This document shows positions 19,550-31,339 of a stretch of 64,000 nt of DNA, piece by piece (position 1 is the stretch's first letter; the number at the start of each line of letters is the position of its first letter). Position numbers and translations under genes: made by a program. The notes below the pieces were generated by a model. The model saw only the letters and a program-made list of their open reading frames with translations. It made no database searches and was not told the origin of the DNA. The stretch spans positions 18,501-82,500 of the forward strand of contig WBZZ01002075.1 in assembly GCA_019918135.1 (NCBI GenBank). Reading direction: 5' to 3'. The DNA comes from Paulinella micropora (Eukaryota > Cercozoa > Imbricatea > Euglyphida > Paulinellidae).

Positions 19550-21244
19550 TAAATATCAGTGCATACGTTTTATGTTTCAGATGAAAATTCAATTGTGTTC
19601 ATTTATATTGTATTTCCTTAGTGGATGGCGCTGCTGGGCGGATGGATAGCATTGCTAGGTAGCTGCCGCGGTAGTGCTAGGTAGCTGCCGGCGTGGTTGA
19701 TGACTAAAGCAATAATAATAAAGTTTTTAAGCATAATATTTCTAGTATGTATTAATTTTGATATTAAAAATGTGTTTTGAGTTCAAAACAAACAGTTTTA
19801 ATAATATGTGCAAAAACTCTTATTCTCTACGACCGGACCAGGACCGGCCCTTATAATATGTAATTGGATCATGACTGTCCAGACGCTGTATGGGAAAAGT
19901 AACGGTTTTTTGTAAAAAAGGTTGAAAAGTACCTTGGGCCACTCTTCCTGAACACCATGAACAAGTAAAGATCTCCAACCTTGAGTCGGAGGAATGAAAT
20001 CTGAGCTCACGACGGAGTACCTAGTTATCACAAACCAAAAAATTGAGGATTTTGATTAAAAACTTAAAAAAGAAAAAAATCTCAAAAACAACACACAAAA
20101 AAATTGGCTGAAACAGTAAATTTCCAAGAATGTGATTGATACAAAATTACAGACATAACGTACCGCTTGCCATTGTTCAAAAAAATCTTGGACTCCAATT
20201 CAGTTGGATCGAAAAGAATTTCTCGATGTCTGTTTCAGGGTCCAACTGGACCTGCACCCTGTTTCAAGGGTTTGATGTTCCACCTCATTTCAGGAGCTCC
20301 TCCCCTGCCCCTGCGAGGTTGCGGAGGAAGCACGGCAATCGTCATCTTGGCTTTTGTGCATGGAACACTGTACTCGTTTGCCTTTGAACAAACAAAAATC
20401 AAAAAACTAGGAGTAGACCCTACTCCGACTTTTTTTTTGTGATAAGAAATCGAGATTAAAAATTTTACCGCGTTCGTACGCAAACGGCTGGGTCCGACTG
20501 CTCTGTTGGAAGCGGTTGGTCTCGTCTTGGTGTCCTTAGTATCAGGTGTTTTACCACCGCGTTCTCGGCATCTTCAAGCAATTGCACCTGATACCAAAAA
20601 ATAATGGTGTTCGGTGGCGAGCCAGTCAAGACAAGGTCTGTACCCGGCCCAGTAGGCACTTTCGACTTTGATCCCAAGTCGAGATCTGAGGAAGCACATG
20701 ACCCAAGGGACGCGCGACCTGTAAAATTCGGAGCGTACCAAAAAAATTTAGGCCTGAACGCTATAAATGGCGCAATGATACATTGGACCATTTTTGCTTT
20801 CCGTTTTTCTCTGCAGGATATTTTTTTTAGCCATGAGCACCGTTCAGTACCAATTTTTCCTGCACGTATTTGTCCTTTGCCGCATTTGAGCAAAAGGAAC
20901 GTGGCAAGTGCCTTTAAATTGAAATTTTGATTTGAAATTCCCTCCAAAAAGTCACATTTTAAAAAAAAGGAGGCTTTTCTTGTCATCGCCATAAATTGGT
21001 TTTCCTACAAACACCAAAATGGTGAAGACGTCCGAGTAGACTCCATTCGGTTATTTTTGTCTGTGAGCCCGGAAAAAAGCATTTTTTGGATTTTTTTACT
21101 TACAATTCGACACCTTTTCGACTTTTCCATGCACCCTCAAAATCGCGATGTTTCATCGGCGCCTAGAAATAGCTCATCTACAGCAAGCATCGCGTCTTCT
21201 GCTCGCCGGCGCTAGCAAGAGGGCAGTCTTTCTCTTCGATATCC
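19550..21244. other. AT-rich intergenic DNA with scattered repeats
   Basis: No convincing gene. It contains GCTAGGTAGCTGCCG twice (about 19660-19690), a stem-forming pair TATCAGGTG/CACCTGATA (about 20540-20597), the first copy of the GGAGTAG palindrome (20410) and a degenerate copy near 21030-21050. Confidence 0.6.
20410..20426. repeat. GGAGTAG palindrome, copy 1
   Basis: GGAGTAG-ACC-CTACTCC, followed by CGAC and a T run ending in GTGAT. Read on the minus strand this is ATCAC-A(9)-GTCGGAGTAG, the flanked arrangement shared by most other copies. Lies upstream of the DUF7869-like gene. Confidence 0.85.
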
Positions 21245-21568
21245 ATGTTTTCGGACTCACCAAAAAAGGATGGAGAGATCCTTGCACCGCAAGATATCGG
21301 AAAACACATGCATTTGCATTCCTGCAGCCACATCGACGACGTAGAAACAGAACATGAGCTTGATTTTGCAACTTTAGCAAAAACTGTTCTGGGTGATTCC
21401 TTTCAAAAACCAGTTGTGCTTCGAGATGGTGGACTTGAAGACGAGCAGCCCGCCAATGACCCCCATCGTGATCTAGAAGAGAAAAAATCGTGTCGATTGC
21501 GAAGGTAAAAAGTATCTTTATGGACGTGTCAGAAATGTCTTCTCCATATTGCGCTGTTTTTTCTTTTC

Positions 21569-21587
21569 TCGGAGTAGGGTCTACTCC
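21569..21587. repeat. GGAGTAG palindrome, copy 2 (intronic)
   Basis: TC-GGAGTAG-GGT-CTACTCC followed by AA and a T run. It lies in the first intron of the DUF7869-like gene, 98 bp before copy 3. Confidence 0.85.
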
Positions 21588-21668
21588 AATTTTTTTTTCT
21601 AATGCGTGATCCTTATTATTTCACTATGAGCTTTGTTTACTGTTGCACTTAAAATATTTTATTTTCTC

Positions 21669-21685
21669 GGATTAGGGTCTACTCC
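21669..21685. repeat. GGAGTAG palindrome, copy 3 (intronic)
   Basis: GGATTAG-GGT-CTACTCC followed by GAC and T(9)GAG. One arm has G-to-T, so the palindrome is imperfect, but the flank is as in copy 1. Same intron as copy 2. Confidence 0.8.
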
Positions 21686-22283
21686 GACTTTTTTTTTGAG
21701 ATGAGTATTTGAAATTACATTTTTTAAATTTTCCATTGAAAATATGAATACAATTTGTTCAGATATCCCAAGGCAGCCCTTGCTGATTCATGGGACGTTG
21801 ATCTTGATCGCATCAAGCAATGCTGCCTCGTGTCGGAAGAAGATCAAACTCCTGAATTGATCAATCGTCTTGCCATGAAAAGGCTTCGTTTCTGCAAATT
21901 GCAAAGTGTACAGCAGAGTGAAGTTATTTTGGAACTCATGCGCAGTAATAGAAACATCAAGGTACAAGGAGGCTTGACAACTGCACTCGTCTGCCAGTTC
22001 CAATTTTGCAGAGCTTGCGTCCGTCGAATCTATGGTTTAACCCATCATCGATGGAATGTGTATTGGGGTATCCATCTCGCTAAACCCGAACCAACGAAGA
22101 CTTCTTCGGGCGGATATTCCAGGTGATCGAGACGGCTGAAGGAATGCTTCTTTATTAAATACCTTCAAGATGCCAAGGTCAATTAGCTGGAAAATCATTT
22201 TTTTGTTTTTTGTTATACAGATGTTATAAATGTGTGTAATCATGAAGCTCATTGTTCGAAAAGTAATTCATCACACAAAAAAT

Positions 22284-22305
22284 GTCGGAGTAGACCCTAC
22301 TCCGA
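22284..22305. repeat. GGAGTAG palindrome, copy 4 (intronic)
   Basis: TCGGAGTAG-ACC-CTACTCCGA with 9-bp arms, preceded by TCACACAAAAAATG. It lies in the second intron of the DUF7869-like gene. Confidence 0.85.
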
Positions 22306-24071
22306 TGTATGCTCACTGTGATTGCTCCAAACGTTTTACACAATCTCATATTTCGCGCATTTTTTTGTGCATTTTGATAGAAGGAAATTGGAGAGCAGGA
22401 CCCTGCGTCTAAGTTTACGTACTTACCGTACAAGAGCAAGAGAGAGTACTGGAGGTGTGCAATCCATCAGGCAGAAATCGAGTATCCGTGGGTGGACTGG
22501 AAGAAGAGTGAATCCATGTTGCGCAAGGTTTGGAAAGGAACCAAGCACAAACCATCGCAGTTCTGGAACCTCCGCATCAAGAAGCATGCTCCCATCGGAA
22601 AATGTGGTTTTTGCAAAGAAACCTTTGATCTTCTTTTGGCAGCGCAAACCAAAGAAGAGATTCTCGAGGTTCGTCGGCGCAGGTCTGAACATTTCCAAGA
22701 GCTTCGTCAGGACAGGCAGGTCTACGCAGACCACGTCAAGAAGGCGACCCATCACTGGATGGATTATGCCAGCATGGCGATCGATGGTATGAACCAAGCG
22801 AAAACTGCCGTTCCATTTGCCAACGGAAAGAGGGACCGCGAACAACAGGCCCAGACTACCCATGCACGAGTCATCTGTGTTCTAGTTCACGGGGTGGGAT
22901 CCTGCTTCTATGTTGCACCCGCAGATGTACCGCACACTGCCGACACGACTATCACTTGCTTGATGGACTACTTTCGTTTCCTGAAAAAAACGAACGGTCG
23001 AGTTGCACCATACCTGTTCATCCAGATGAACAACACCAACTCAGACAACAAAACGCAGGTTTTTTTCGCGTGGGCGGCTTCTCTTGTCCAAGCAGAGGTT
23101 TTCAAGCAGGTAGAAATCAGCTTTCTGGCCGCGGGCCATACCCACGCCGACGTCGACCAGCAGTTTTCTTGGATCTCCAGATAACTGGGAAGAAATCCTG
23201 TGCACACTTTTCCTGAACTGGCGGCAGCTTGTCGGAGAGCTCTGCCTGGAGATTGCATCCACGCTGTTGTGCTCAAGCGCAACTGGATTGTCAACTTCAA
23301 ACGCTTCTACGAAGTGGGATCGTTTCAACAAAACGATTTTTCATGGATCTCGCGATATCCACGGGTTCTTGTTTGATGTTACCTGTGTCGATGAACGAGG
23401 GCAGGTGCGCCTACAGACCAAGGAATGGATGCGCATGGAATGTTGGATACCGTCCGACGAAAACATTCAGCTCGTGCTGCCCAGACAACTCTACGTTGTG
23501 CCAGCCATTTCCCTGTTTTCCATAACGGAGCTTGACAATGTCATCTCCAGCCTTGCCAGACATCTCAAACAGAACGAGAGTGAATTGCAAGAGGAGGATT
23601 TCGATTCCGACACGCAGAGCATTGGCAGGAAGGCCCTGGAACACGAAGAGGTTGGCGTCGTGAGCCGACCGAAAACACGCTGCGCCACTGGCGAAAGTTT
23701 CGTGCGAAAGAGTTAAAGCAACAGTCGGAGGACTGTCAAGAGTGCTTGGAGCGGGCATTGGCGCAACGAGACGTCGTCACCAGTAAAAAACTTTCTGATG
23801 AAGAAAATAAAATCAACCGCGCCAAGAAAACTAACGCAATACACGCAATCCAAAGACATCTGCTGCATGGAGATGGAGTCTGCACGCGCAACTTAATCCT
23901 GGACGAGGACACCACCGGTGAAGACGCGTGGGGGTTTTACAAACAACTGCTTGGGGACAACGACCCTGAAGGAAAACAAGAGGTCAAGCCATGCTGTTCA
24001 GTTTGCTATGTTTTGTTCCGTGCTGTTTTTGCATACTACTTTTGCTGGGTAACTTGATATCGAAACAATTA

Positions 24072-24118
24072 CACAAGAAATGTCGGAGTAGGGTCTACTC
24101 CGACATTTGAAACTTGTG
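24072..24118. repeat. GGAGTAG palindrome, copy 5 (intronic, longest arms)
   Basis: The core AAATGTCGGAGTAG-GGT and its complement give 14-bp arms (24078-24108). An outer CACAAG/CTTGTG pair can extend the stem. It lies in the intron at about 23982-24161. Confidence 0.88.
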
Positions 24119-25580
24119 AAACAAACTTTGAATCTAAATGCTGTTCCTTATCTGCTTTTTAGCCTGAGCAGGAGGAATCTGCGCAAGAACCTGAAGCCAT
24201 GGACGTCGGATCTGGGGAAGATGTAGAGCAACAGCCTCGCCCTGACAATGTTCAGCACCAAGCGCAGACAGAAAATTCTTTTTCTGGAGGATTCGGCTCC
24301 AGTACTGTGGTGCAAACCGAGCGGCAATCAACAGCTGCAAATAATGCTCAGACTTCCAGATTGAGGCAGCCGGTTGGCAACGATAATGAAGGACGCGAAA
24401 CGGATCTTTTCATCGAACGCGGTCGCCCTCAAAATTCTCTACCTTCACAAGCAGTCGACACGAGGGATGTTCGCCCTGGCGGTGTTTTTCACCTGCTTAA
24501 TGCGGAAAACGCACACGAAGGAAATATCGAGGAGCTGGATCGTTTCGAGCTTCCCTTTCCAGACGCCGGTCGACCTACACAAAGCAAGGAGAAAAAGAAG
24601 GACGATTTTAAAAGCAGTCTGGTCAAGAAACGCAAGAGCTACTTGCAGCCCCACGACATGGTGTTGGCAAGGGTGGAGTATGGCCAAGGAGGCGAGGCAG
24701 CACAGCAGCCAGTTTGTCTGTTCAAGGTCGTTACCATCTTCAAGGATCGCACAAGCATGCTACCTGGATGAGGGTGCGATGGTTTGGGCAGGAAGAAGAC
24801 GTCTTCTTGGGCAGGTACGTTGAGAAAAAAAGAAAAGCTCACTGCGAAAGGTCAGCAGGCCATGGAGAGGTTGCGCAGACAAGGTAAGGATCCCAATCTT
24901 GAGGTCCGATTCAAGATCACGCCAGACGAAAACTTTTTCCTTTGCGCCGCGGATGGGTCCAACTTGGTACAAGGTCGTAAATTTAACCCGCCACTGATCG
25001 TTCACTGGGGAAAAGAGGTCGATATACTGACAAAAGACACCAAAAAAATAAGGGACACCGTGGTGAGACTCATCACGACAGACGTTAGGCTCCTGAATCT
25101 TCCAGGTCTAGACATCGTTCAGGCTGTTGAGCACGCGCGCTCAAGAAACCAGCGCAGGATCAATGCTGTCAAGAAAAACGTTTCTCAGCTGCAGGTCTCT
25201 CAAACTTCGAGCTCCGAATCGAGCTCTTCATCTGAATCGGACGATGAAGGCTCCTCCTCTGAAGAAGAACAGCCCAAAAAAAAGCAACAAAAGGAAATTG
25301 TAATGTTCAATGCGTTACTTTTGAAATGGGGTACCCAATGTTGGTAATGAAATAGGTTTGATTTAGTTTCTAGAAAGATGAGTTTTGTCCAATTTTAGTT
25401 AGATTGTTATCAGCTCCTGACTTGTTAAAACAACATTACAACAGAGAGTAACAATCTCAGCAAGCCGCACCAGAGCTGGGAATGTTTTTAGAGATTCTTT
25501 CATCAGTTGGACTGGGAGTCCATAAACTGGATATTGTAAATTACAAGCCGGCTGCAATGAGTGAGTGATCACAAAAAAAA

Positions 25581-25600
25581 GTCGGAGTAGACCCTACTCC
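25581..25600. repeat. GGAGTAG palindrome, copy 6
   Basis: GTC-GGAGTAG-ACC-CTACTCC preceded by ATCACAAAAAAAA. It lies 234 bp after the last coding position of the DUF7869-like gene and marks the left side of the hairpin cluster. Confidence 0.85.
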
Positions 25601-25619
25601 TGAAAATATAGCTTGCAAG

Positions 25620-26690
25620 GATATGGTTAACCTCTCTGAAATTACTGCCCACCAGTGTAATTCCAGTGATAGAAATCATTTAAGCTTTGCATCGGAAAAA
25701 TACAGTAGGAAAACTTGGTCCTCTGCTGATGGACTGTTTCCTCAGTTACTGGCGCCTTGGTAATTATCTACCACCTGCAGACAGCGGTAGACAATTACCA
25801 ATGCACAACGACGATGATGTGGCGTGATTGGGTGCTTTTACGCGAGATCGAACGTACTACGGAATAATTCTTTCTTTCTCGATCTAAATTCAGTGAGGTA
25901 AATATTCAAAAATTACCTCACATTCAGATACGTCGAACCCTGATTTTTTTCTTTGCTTCTTCGGACGGGATCTTCTCGTTCCTTCTTCCTTGGTTCGTGA
26001 TTTTGGTTTTTTCATCGCTTCTGCTCCAGCACTGAAACAAGATCAGAAGCGCTGACAAAAGCACCGTCGACGTGGTAGCTCATGCCTCAAGGATTGGTGA
26101 CCACGTCTACAGTTAGGACCAGACCACACTCCAGTCCCGCGTGGTAAAATCCCTACCTTGCTCTCAATATTTTCTCAGCCATTTGTCTCCCATTGATTTC
26201 CATTGTGCACCCACAAGTACAATTTTTCTTGCCTTAAATATTTCAATCATCGTACTCAGGGAAATGAAAGGCTACAAGAAGCTGGGTTCTCTGAGGATGA
26301 ACTGTTGCTTGTTGGAAAATTTGTATTTCTAAGTTGCGCGATTGTTGGCGACTTGGAAATGCAAATTTTCTGCGCCTGATGACAACGTTACTTGGGCGAG
26401 GTAGCATTGTTAGATAAATTGATTTTGTCTAACACTTCTACCTCGCCCGGACACGGATGGTCTAGTCTGATATTACAAGTACCACTGGCAGTCCTTGTAT
26501 GTTTCCACGTCGTGTCATGATACTAGCTGGTCGTATAACCTAACCCGTGGAAACACACGAAGACTTCAACTACACAGGTTGTACGATAGGCTTCTGCGTT
26601 ACTTGTGCGCTTGGGCGTAGATTACTGTTGCTGTGCAGTCTGTTTGAGCTGCCGATAGTTCTTCTGAAAACGGCAGCGCAAACAGATGCG
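25620..26690. other. Hairpin cluster between two palindromes
   Basis: No gene is seen, but a series of inverted repeats with short loops is visible. AATTACTG/CAGTGTAATT lies near 25640; AGGAAA...TCC/GGA...TTTCCT near 25707-25733; TTGGTAATTATCTACC pairs with its complement (one mismatch) at about 25758-25802; AGATCGA/TCGATCT spans 25845-25885. GTGAGGTAA/TTACCTCAC is 25893-25921, CGCTTCTG/CAGAAGCG about 26015-26050, and GACGTGGT/ACCACGTC about 26069-26107. A 25-bp stem starting GGGCGAGGTAG with three mismatches and a 6-nt loop is at about 26393-26448. TGTTTCCACG/CGTGGAAACA spans 26500-26555. A 16-bp stem, TCTGTTTGAGCTGCCG with one mismatch, is 26639-26686. These could be structured RNA, subterminal element hairpins or decayed foldback elements. 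Confidence 0.6.
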
Positions 26691-26759
26691 ACCTAGTTGA
26701 TCTTTTCAGTAAGGTTTTCCCCTCTCAGATACTTTTAATTATGTGCACACAACAAAAAG

Positions 26760-26782
26760 GTCGGAGTAGGGTCTACTCCGAC
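26760..26782. repeat. GGAGTAG palindrome, copy 7
   Basis: GTCGGAGTAG-GGT-CTACTCCGAC, perfect 10-bp arms, preceded by CACACAACAAAAAG. It lies between the hairpin cluster and the copia fragment. Confidence 0.88.
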
Positions 26783-26983
26783 GTTTCAAAATTCTGTACT
26801 CTATAGTCAACCCAACACAAACCAAATTCCATTACGTATTCCTTTCAATTTTTATGTTTGTGATATACAAAGTATCACACAACTGCCTTTGGGAAGCTAA
26901 AAACGAACCTTTTTGTAATTTTCCCCTCCCTCCCCCCCCCTAAAAAAAGCAAATCCCATTCACGAAATAATTTTTCCGACCTC

Positions 26984-28190
26984 TTGCTAGTCCCTTTCTT
27001 AGAAGGTTTAGGCTTTAAGGCTCATGTTGCTTTTCCTTGCTTCTTTTGGCGTTGGCTACCCGGTAAGGACAAACCGGACTTTGTGTTTGTGCACGTCGAC
27101 ATGATGGGAGCGTTCATGATCAGGGGTAAGGATGTCGAAGCGGAGTTCTTGGCTGCCGGTAAGAAGGCCTTTAGGGTCTTTAAGCAAGAGGCTCCGACTG
27201 GGGTGGTAGGTCTGAATATCAAAGATAAGGAAGACTGTCGGTTAGGCCGTACGATAAAGATCTCTCAGGAGGACTTTATCAGGGAGGCAGTTGAGAAGCT
27301 ACAGAGCACCGGTCTAGCTACTGCCGATTCGCCGCGGTTGATGCCGGGGGTGCGAGACGGTAAGAAATCCGTGTTAGTCTCAGCAGTTCTCGCCGCAGCA
27401 CATCGTAGGTGTCCTCTTGTGGACACGCGTTGCTCGGCACGAGGTCTTGGGCCCAATAGGGGAGGTAGCAACCCATGCCTCAAAGCCTGAGTTGTTCAAT
27501 TACCAGCAGGCTGAACAGATCGTGAGGTACCTCAGTGGCACCCGATCTAAAGGCATTCATTTTACCAAGGCGGATGGCACCCGCTTGATGTCGTGGGCCG
27601 ACTCAAGTTGGAAGGGTACGCCTGAAGATCGCCGCGCTCGCTTAGCGGGCTTCCATTTCTTTCTGAGAGGCTCCGTGCTCCCCTTTTGCATGAAGCGTAA
27701 TGTGTCGGTGGCCCCACCAAAGGGCACCGCACTGGGAGCGCGAGTGGAGGAGAAGGCGAGGGCTACGGTCGACTAGCTGGTGGCGTCAGCGCCGGGGAGT
27801 GGAGAGCGCCAAGAGGCGGCGACTGGCGAGTGTCTGGTGCCTGCGGCACCGGAAGCCTCATCCTGCGAGACCGAATTGTACGCCATGGTGGAGGCGTACC
27901 ACGGGCAGGATAAAATCATTAATTTTGTACAGTGGATCGCAGACGGACGGGTCGCCGACGCGCTGGGGCCGTACGGGTGGGGGCAGCCCTCCATCCTGTA
28001 CTGCGACAACCAGAGAGCGCTGGACCTTGCTGATACTAATGTGTTTGCTAGGAAACTGGGACATGTGGACCTGCGGTCTGCAATTGTAAACCAGAAGGTG
28101 GAGGCGGGACTCGTCGTCAACGAGAAGCTGAGGTGGGCTCAACCGACAATCTTGCAGACATCAACACTAAGGCTATGCGGGGTGAGCCTT
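26984..28190 (+). mobile_element. Ty1/copia pol remnant (end of RT, RNase H)
   Basis: The segment runs from the last part of reverse transcriptase (LEGLGFKAHVAFPCF, then FVFVHVDMMGAF where copia has the VDD box) through VGLNIKDKEDC and YLSGTRSKGIHFTKADGTRL. The RNase H follows: MSWADSSWKGTPEDRRAR, SCETELYAMVEAYH and ILYCDNQRALDLADTN, carrying the acidic residues, then GHVDLRSAIVNQKVEAG. It closes with the usual DNLADINTKAMRG tail, encoded one frame over at about 28145-28190. Breaks are a frame change near 27415, an in-frame TAG at 27774-27776 and the frame change near 28135. VDD is replaced by VDM, so the polymerase would be dead. Integrase, gag and clear LTR boundaries are not seen. Confidence 0.85.
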
Positions 28191-28849
28191 ATAACCGTCG
28201 AGTTCGGCACGTGGCCAAGGATTAAAGACTCGGGGAACCGTTCCCTCTTTGAGGGACAACACTGCCGACAGCAGGACTTCCTACAACGGTGACTCTCGGA
28301 TCTGAGGACTCTTGTTATTTCCCCGATAGCAAGGGGATAGATATTAGTGAGTAGGTGACTAGATTGCCGAACTCCACATGTTGTGGAGACGTAGGCTAGC
28401 ACTTCTGCTTTCTTATAGTCATATTTTATGCATTGTTGTGCATATCGCGCGTTAGTTGATATAGTGTAGCTATATTCCCGAACTCGGGTGCCACAGGAGA
28501 CGTAGGATAGCTCACTTTGCGCTTTTCTTACTTGCCACCGCTTAATCTAGTTGTTAGTTGCACGTTGGGTTATGGACACTGGTCGGACTCGTAAGGGAAT
28601 CTAATTAAGGGTAGCATTGGATAATTAATTAGACACTTCCTCCTCAGTTATGTCCGTATTCCTTTTTATACGTTAGCAATAATCGTTACGGTTAGTAGTA
28701 TTATTAGTTATTAATACAGTCATTTAGAGTACCTTTTCTGGTACTAGTGGCACTAGTTTTTTACCATTACCCTTATTACCCATATCAGGCCGTTTCGTGG
28801 TCATTTTCCAGAGGTATATCTTTTTTGTGACGTCGTCAGTTAGACTTGC
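28191..28849. other. AT-rich DNA 3' of the copia fragment, possible LTR remnant
   Basis: No gene. An imperfect direct repeat, CCGAACTC then about 11 nt then GGAGACGTAGG and TAGC, occurs at about 28366-28400 and 28473-28508. It could be part of a decayed LTR or untranslated leader. No matching second LTR can be found upstream. Confidence 0.45.
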
Positions 28850-29520
28850 GGAATTGTTTCATTATTGTTAAATTCTTCTGCGTGGGAAATCGTTGACCGG
28901 TAGGAGGGGGACGAGTGCACGTTGCAGTTTGGAGAAGTAGCGAGGGTTTTCTTCCATTGGCTGCTGCATTTAACGTACACTGTCGACTGTGGAAAGGGCC
29001 GGGGGGGGACTCCGCCCCAGCAACACAGCCACGCACTTGTAAGTACCAGAAGTGAATTAGCATGCGCCAAGTCTAAGAACGCTCCAAGGATCCCAAAGTT
29101 GTGTCAGAATGATTGAGAGAATGATTTTTTTGTTTTCACAAACTCTGGACACACTCTAAGTAGTGAATCAGTTAAAAAAAAAATTACGAAGATTTTGGCA
29201 TAGTAGTGCCAAAGTGAATGGATGAGAATGCTCAAAGGCTCTAAGAGTTGTGCAAGAAGTGCTTAGATGCTGATTCTTCGTGTGTTTGCTAGCTTGTCAC
29301 GAGCTCTTCGTTAGGAATATGGTTGAAATTATGAATTCAAATGTACAGATAAAGTAGTGCCGAAATGAATGATTGAGATTGCTCCAAGGTTGTAAAAGTT
29401 GTGCTTGTGAGAATGAGAGGGAAGACTACCTTGTGGAGAGGGAAGAGTGGGGGGGGGGGGGGGGGGGGAGGCGTGTCAGCGAAGCGCACCGCAAACCATC
29501 TTATCAGGTATTGGCGCAGC
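28850..29520. repeat. Outer flank module, left arm of an inverted pair
   Basis: Homologous, in inverted orientation and diverged at perhaps a fifth of positions, to about 40020-40620. Shared landmarks are GCTCCAAGG...GTTGTG units preceded by AATGAAT, the CAACACAGCC and GTCGAC stretches, CACGAGCTCTT, and GCGAAGCGCACCGCAAAC just before the (TTA)n. Internally it contains a degenerate repeat (AATGAATGG, GAGAATGCTC, AAGGCTC) three to four times. Non-coding. Confidence 0.75.
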
Positions 29521-29528
29521 CTGTGGTT

Positions 29529-29571
29529 ATTATTATTATTATTATTATCATTATTATTAAAACAACCCCCC

Positions 29572-29659
<88 letters not shown>
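29529..29659. repeat. (ATT)n microsatellite
   Basis: Nearly pure ATT trinucleotides with one C-run interruption at about 29563-29573. Same tract type as the tails of the SINE-like units downstream. Confidence 0.95.
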
Positions 29660-29660
<1 letters not shown>

Positions 29661-30295
29661 CATCTGAGCCCTGTCGCCAGTTCGATTCCCGTCGGTGCCA
29701 CCAGTATTTTCATTGAACATACCGATCCGTCTGGACCAGTATTTTCATTGAACATACCGGCCCGTCTGGAAGTGTTGGAACTGCCCTTGCGGGGGTGTCA
29801 TTAGAGCTTATCGTCAATTCTTCGTACTCCCCTCACGGGTGAGACGATGGAGGCGCATGTGCAGAAATGCATCAGCCATTGACAGAGAAGCACTATTATT
29901 ATTATTATTATTATTATTTTGGACACCGTGATAGCCCAGTGGTCAAGTTCTACCATCTGGGACCTGTCGCCAGTTCGATTCCCGTCGGTGCCACCAGTAT
30001 TTTCATTGAACATACCGATCCGTCTGGATTGGACACCGTGATAGCCCAGTGGTCAAGTTCTACCATCTGGGCCCTGTCGCCAGTTCGATTCCCGTCGGTG
30101 CCACCAGTATTTTCATTGAACATACCGATCCGTCTGGACCAGTATTTTCATTGAACATACCGGCCGTCTGGAAGTGTTGGAACTGCCCTTGCGGGGGTGT
30201 CATTAGAGCTTATCGTCAATTCTTCGTACTCCCCTCACGGGTGAGACGATGGAGGCGCATGTGCAGAAATGCATCAGCCATTGACAGAGAAGCAC

Positions 30296-30373
<78 letters not shown>

Positions 30374-30749
30374 GGACACCGTGATAGCCCAGTGGTCAAG
30401 TTCTACCATCTGGGACCTGTCGCCAGTTCGATTCCCGTCGGTGCCACCAGTATTTTCATTGAACATACCGATCCGTCTGGATTGGACACCGTGATAGCCC
30501 AGTGGTCAAGTTCTACCATCTGGGCCCTGTCGCCAGTTCGATTCCCGTCGGTGCCACCAGTATTTTCATTGAACATACCGATCCGTCTGGACCAGTATTT
30601 TCATTGAACATACCGGCCCGTCTGGAAGTGTTGGAACTGCCCTTGCGGGGGTGTCATTAGAGCTTATCGTCAATTCTTCGTACTCCCCTCACGGGTGAGA
30701 CGATGGAGGCGCATGTGCAGAAATGCATCAGCCATTGACAGAGAAGCAC

Positions 30750-31030
<281 letters not shown>

Positions 31031-31031
31031 A

Positions 31032-31069
<38 letters not shown>

Positions 31070-31073
31070 TATT

Positions 31074-31339
31074 GGACACCGTGATAGCCCAGTGGTCAAG
31101 TTCTACCATCTGGGCCCTGTCGCCAGTTCGATTCCCGTCGGTGCCACCAGTATTTTCATTGAACATACCGATCCGTCTGGACCAGTATTTTCATTGAACA
31201 TACCGGCCCGTCTGGAAGTGTTGGAACTGCCCTTGCGGGGGTGTCATTAGAGCTTATCGTCAATTCTTCGTACTCCCCTCACGGGTGAGACGATGGAGGC
31301 GCATGTGCAGAAATGCATCAGCCATTGACAGAGAAGCAC

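Larger units (their letters stand above)
21245..25347 (+). pseudogene. DUF7869-like domain gene, intron-containing, multiply frameshifted
   Basis: Exon 1 is 21245-21504 (MFSDSPKKDGEILAPQDIG). Intron 21505-21762 (GTAAAA to TTCAG) keeps the frame into exon 2, 21763-22122. A further intron ends near 22380, and the central domain follows at about 22400-23700. It contains FIQMNNTNSDNKTQVFFAWA and ISFLAAGHTHADVDQQFSWI, matching the DN...NK and GHTHxDxDQxFS signatures of DUF7869, a family found in many protist, coral and fungal repeat-associated genes and thought to be transposase-like. An in-frame TAA at 23182-23184 follows that motif directly, yet coding resumes (HTFPELAAACRRALPGD). Frame changes follow near 23340 and 23660. 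An intron of about 23982-24161 leads to a Ser/Gln-rich exon, and after further frame changes near 24770-24840 coding runs to 25347 with an acidic Ser-rich tail. Its decay favours a dead mobile-element gene. Confidence 0.55.

Noticed and set aside
20465..20992. Minus-strand frame of 175 codons
   Set aside because: AT-rich, no recognisable motif, no paralogue in the window; contains an internal hairpin-forming repeat and is more likely chance.
31074..31150. A functional tRNA gene
   Set aside because: A and B boxes and a near acceptor stem exist, but the T-arm does not pair and the unit is repeated many times with a (TTA)n tail; it is a SINE head.
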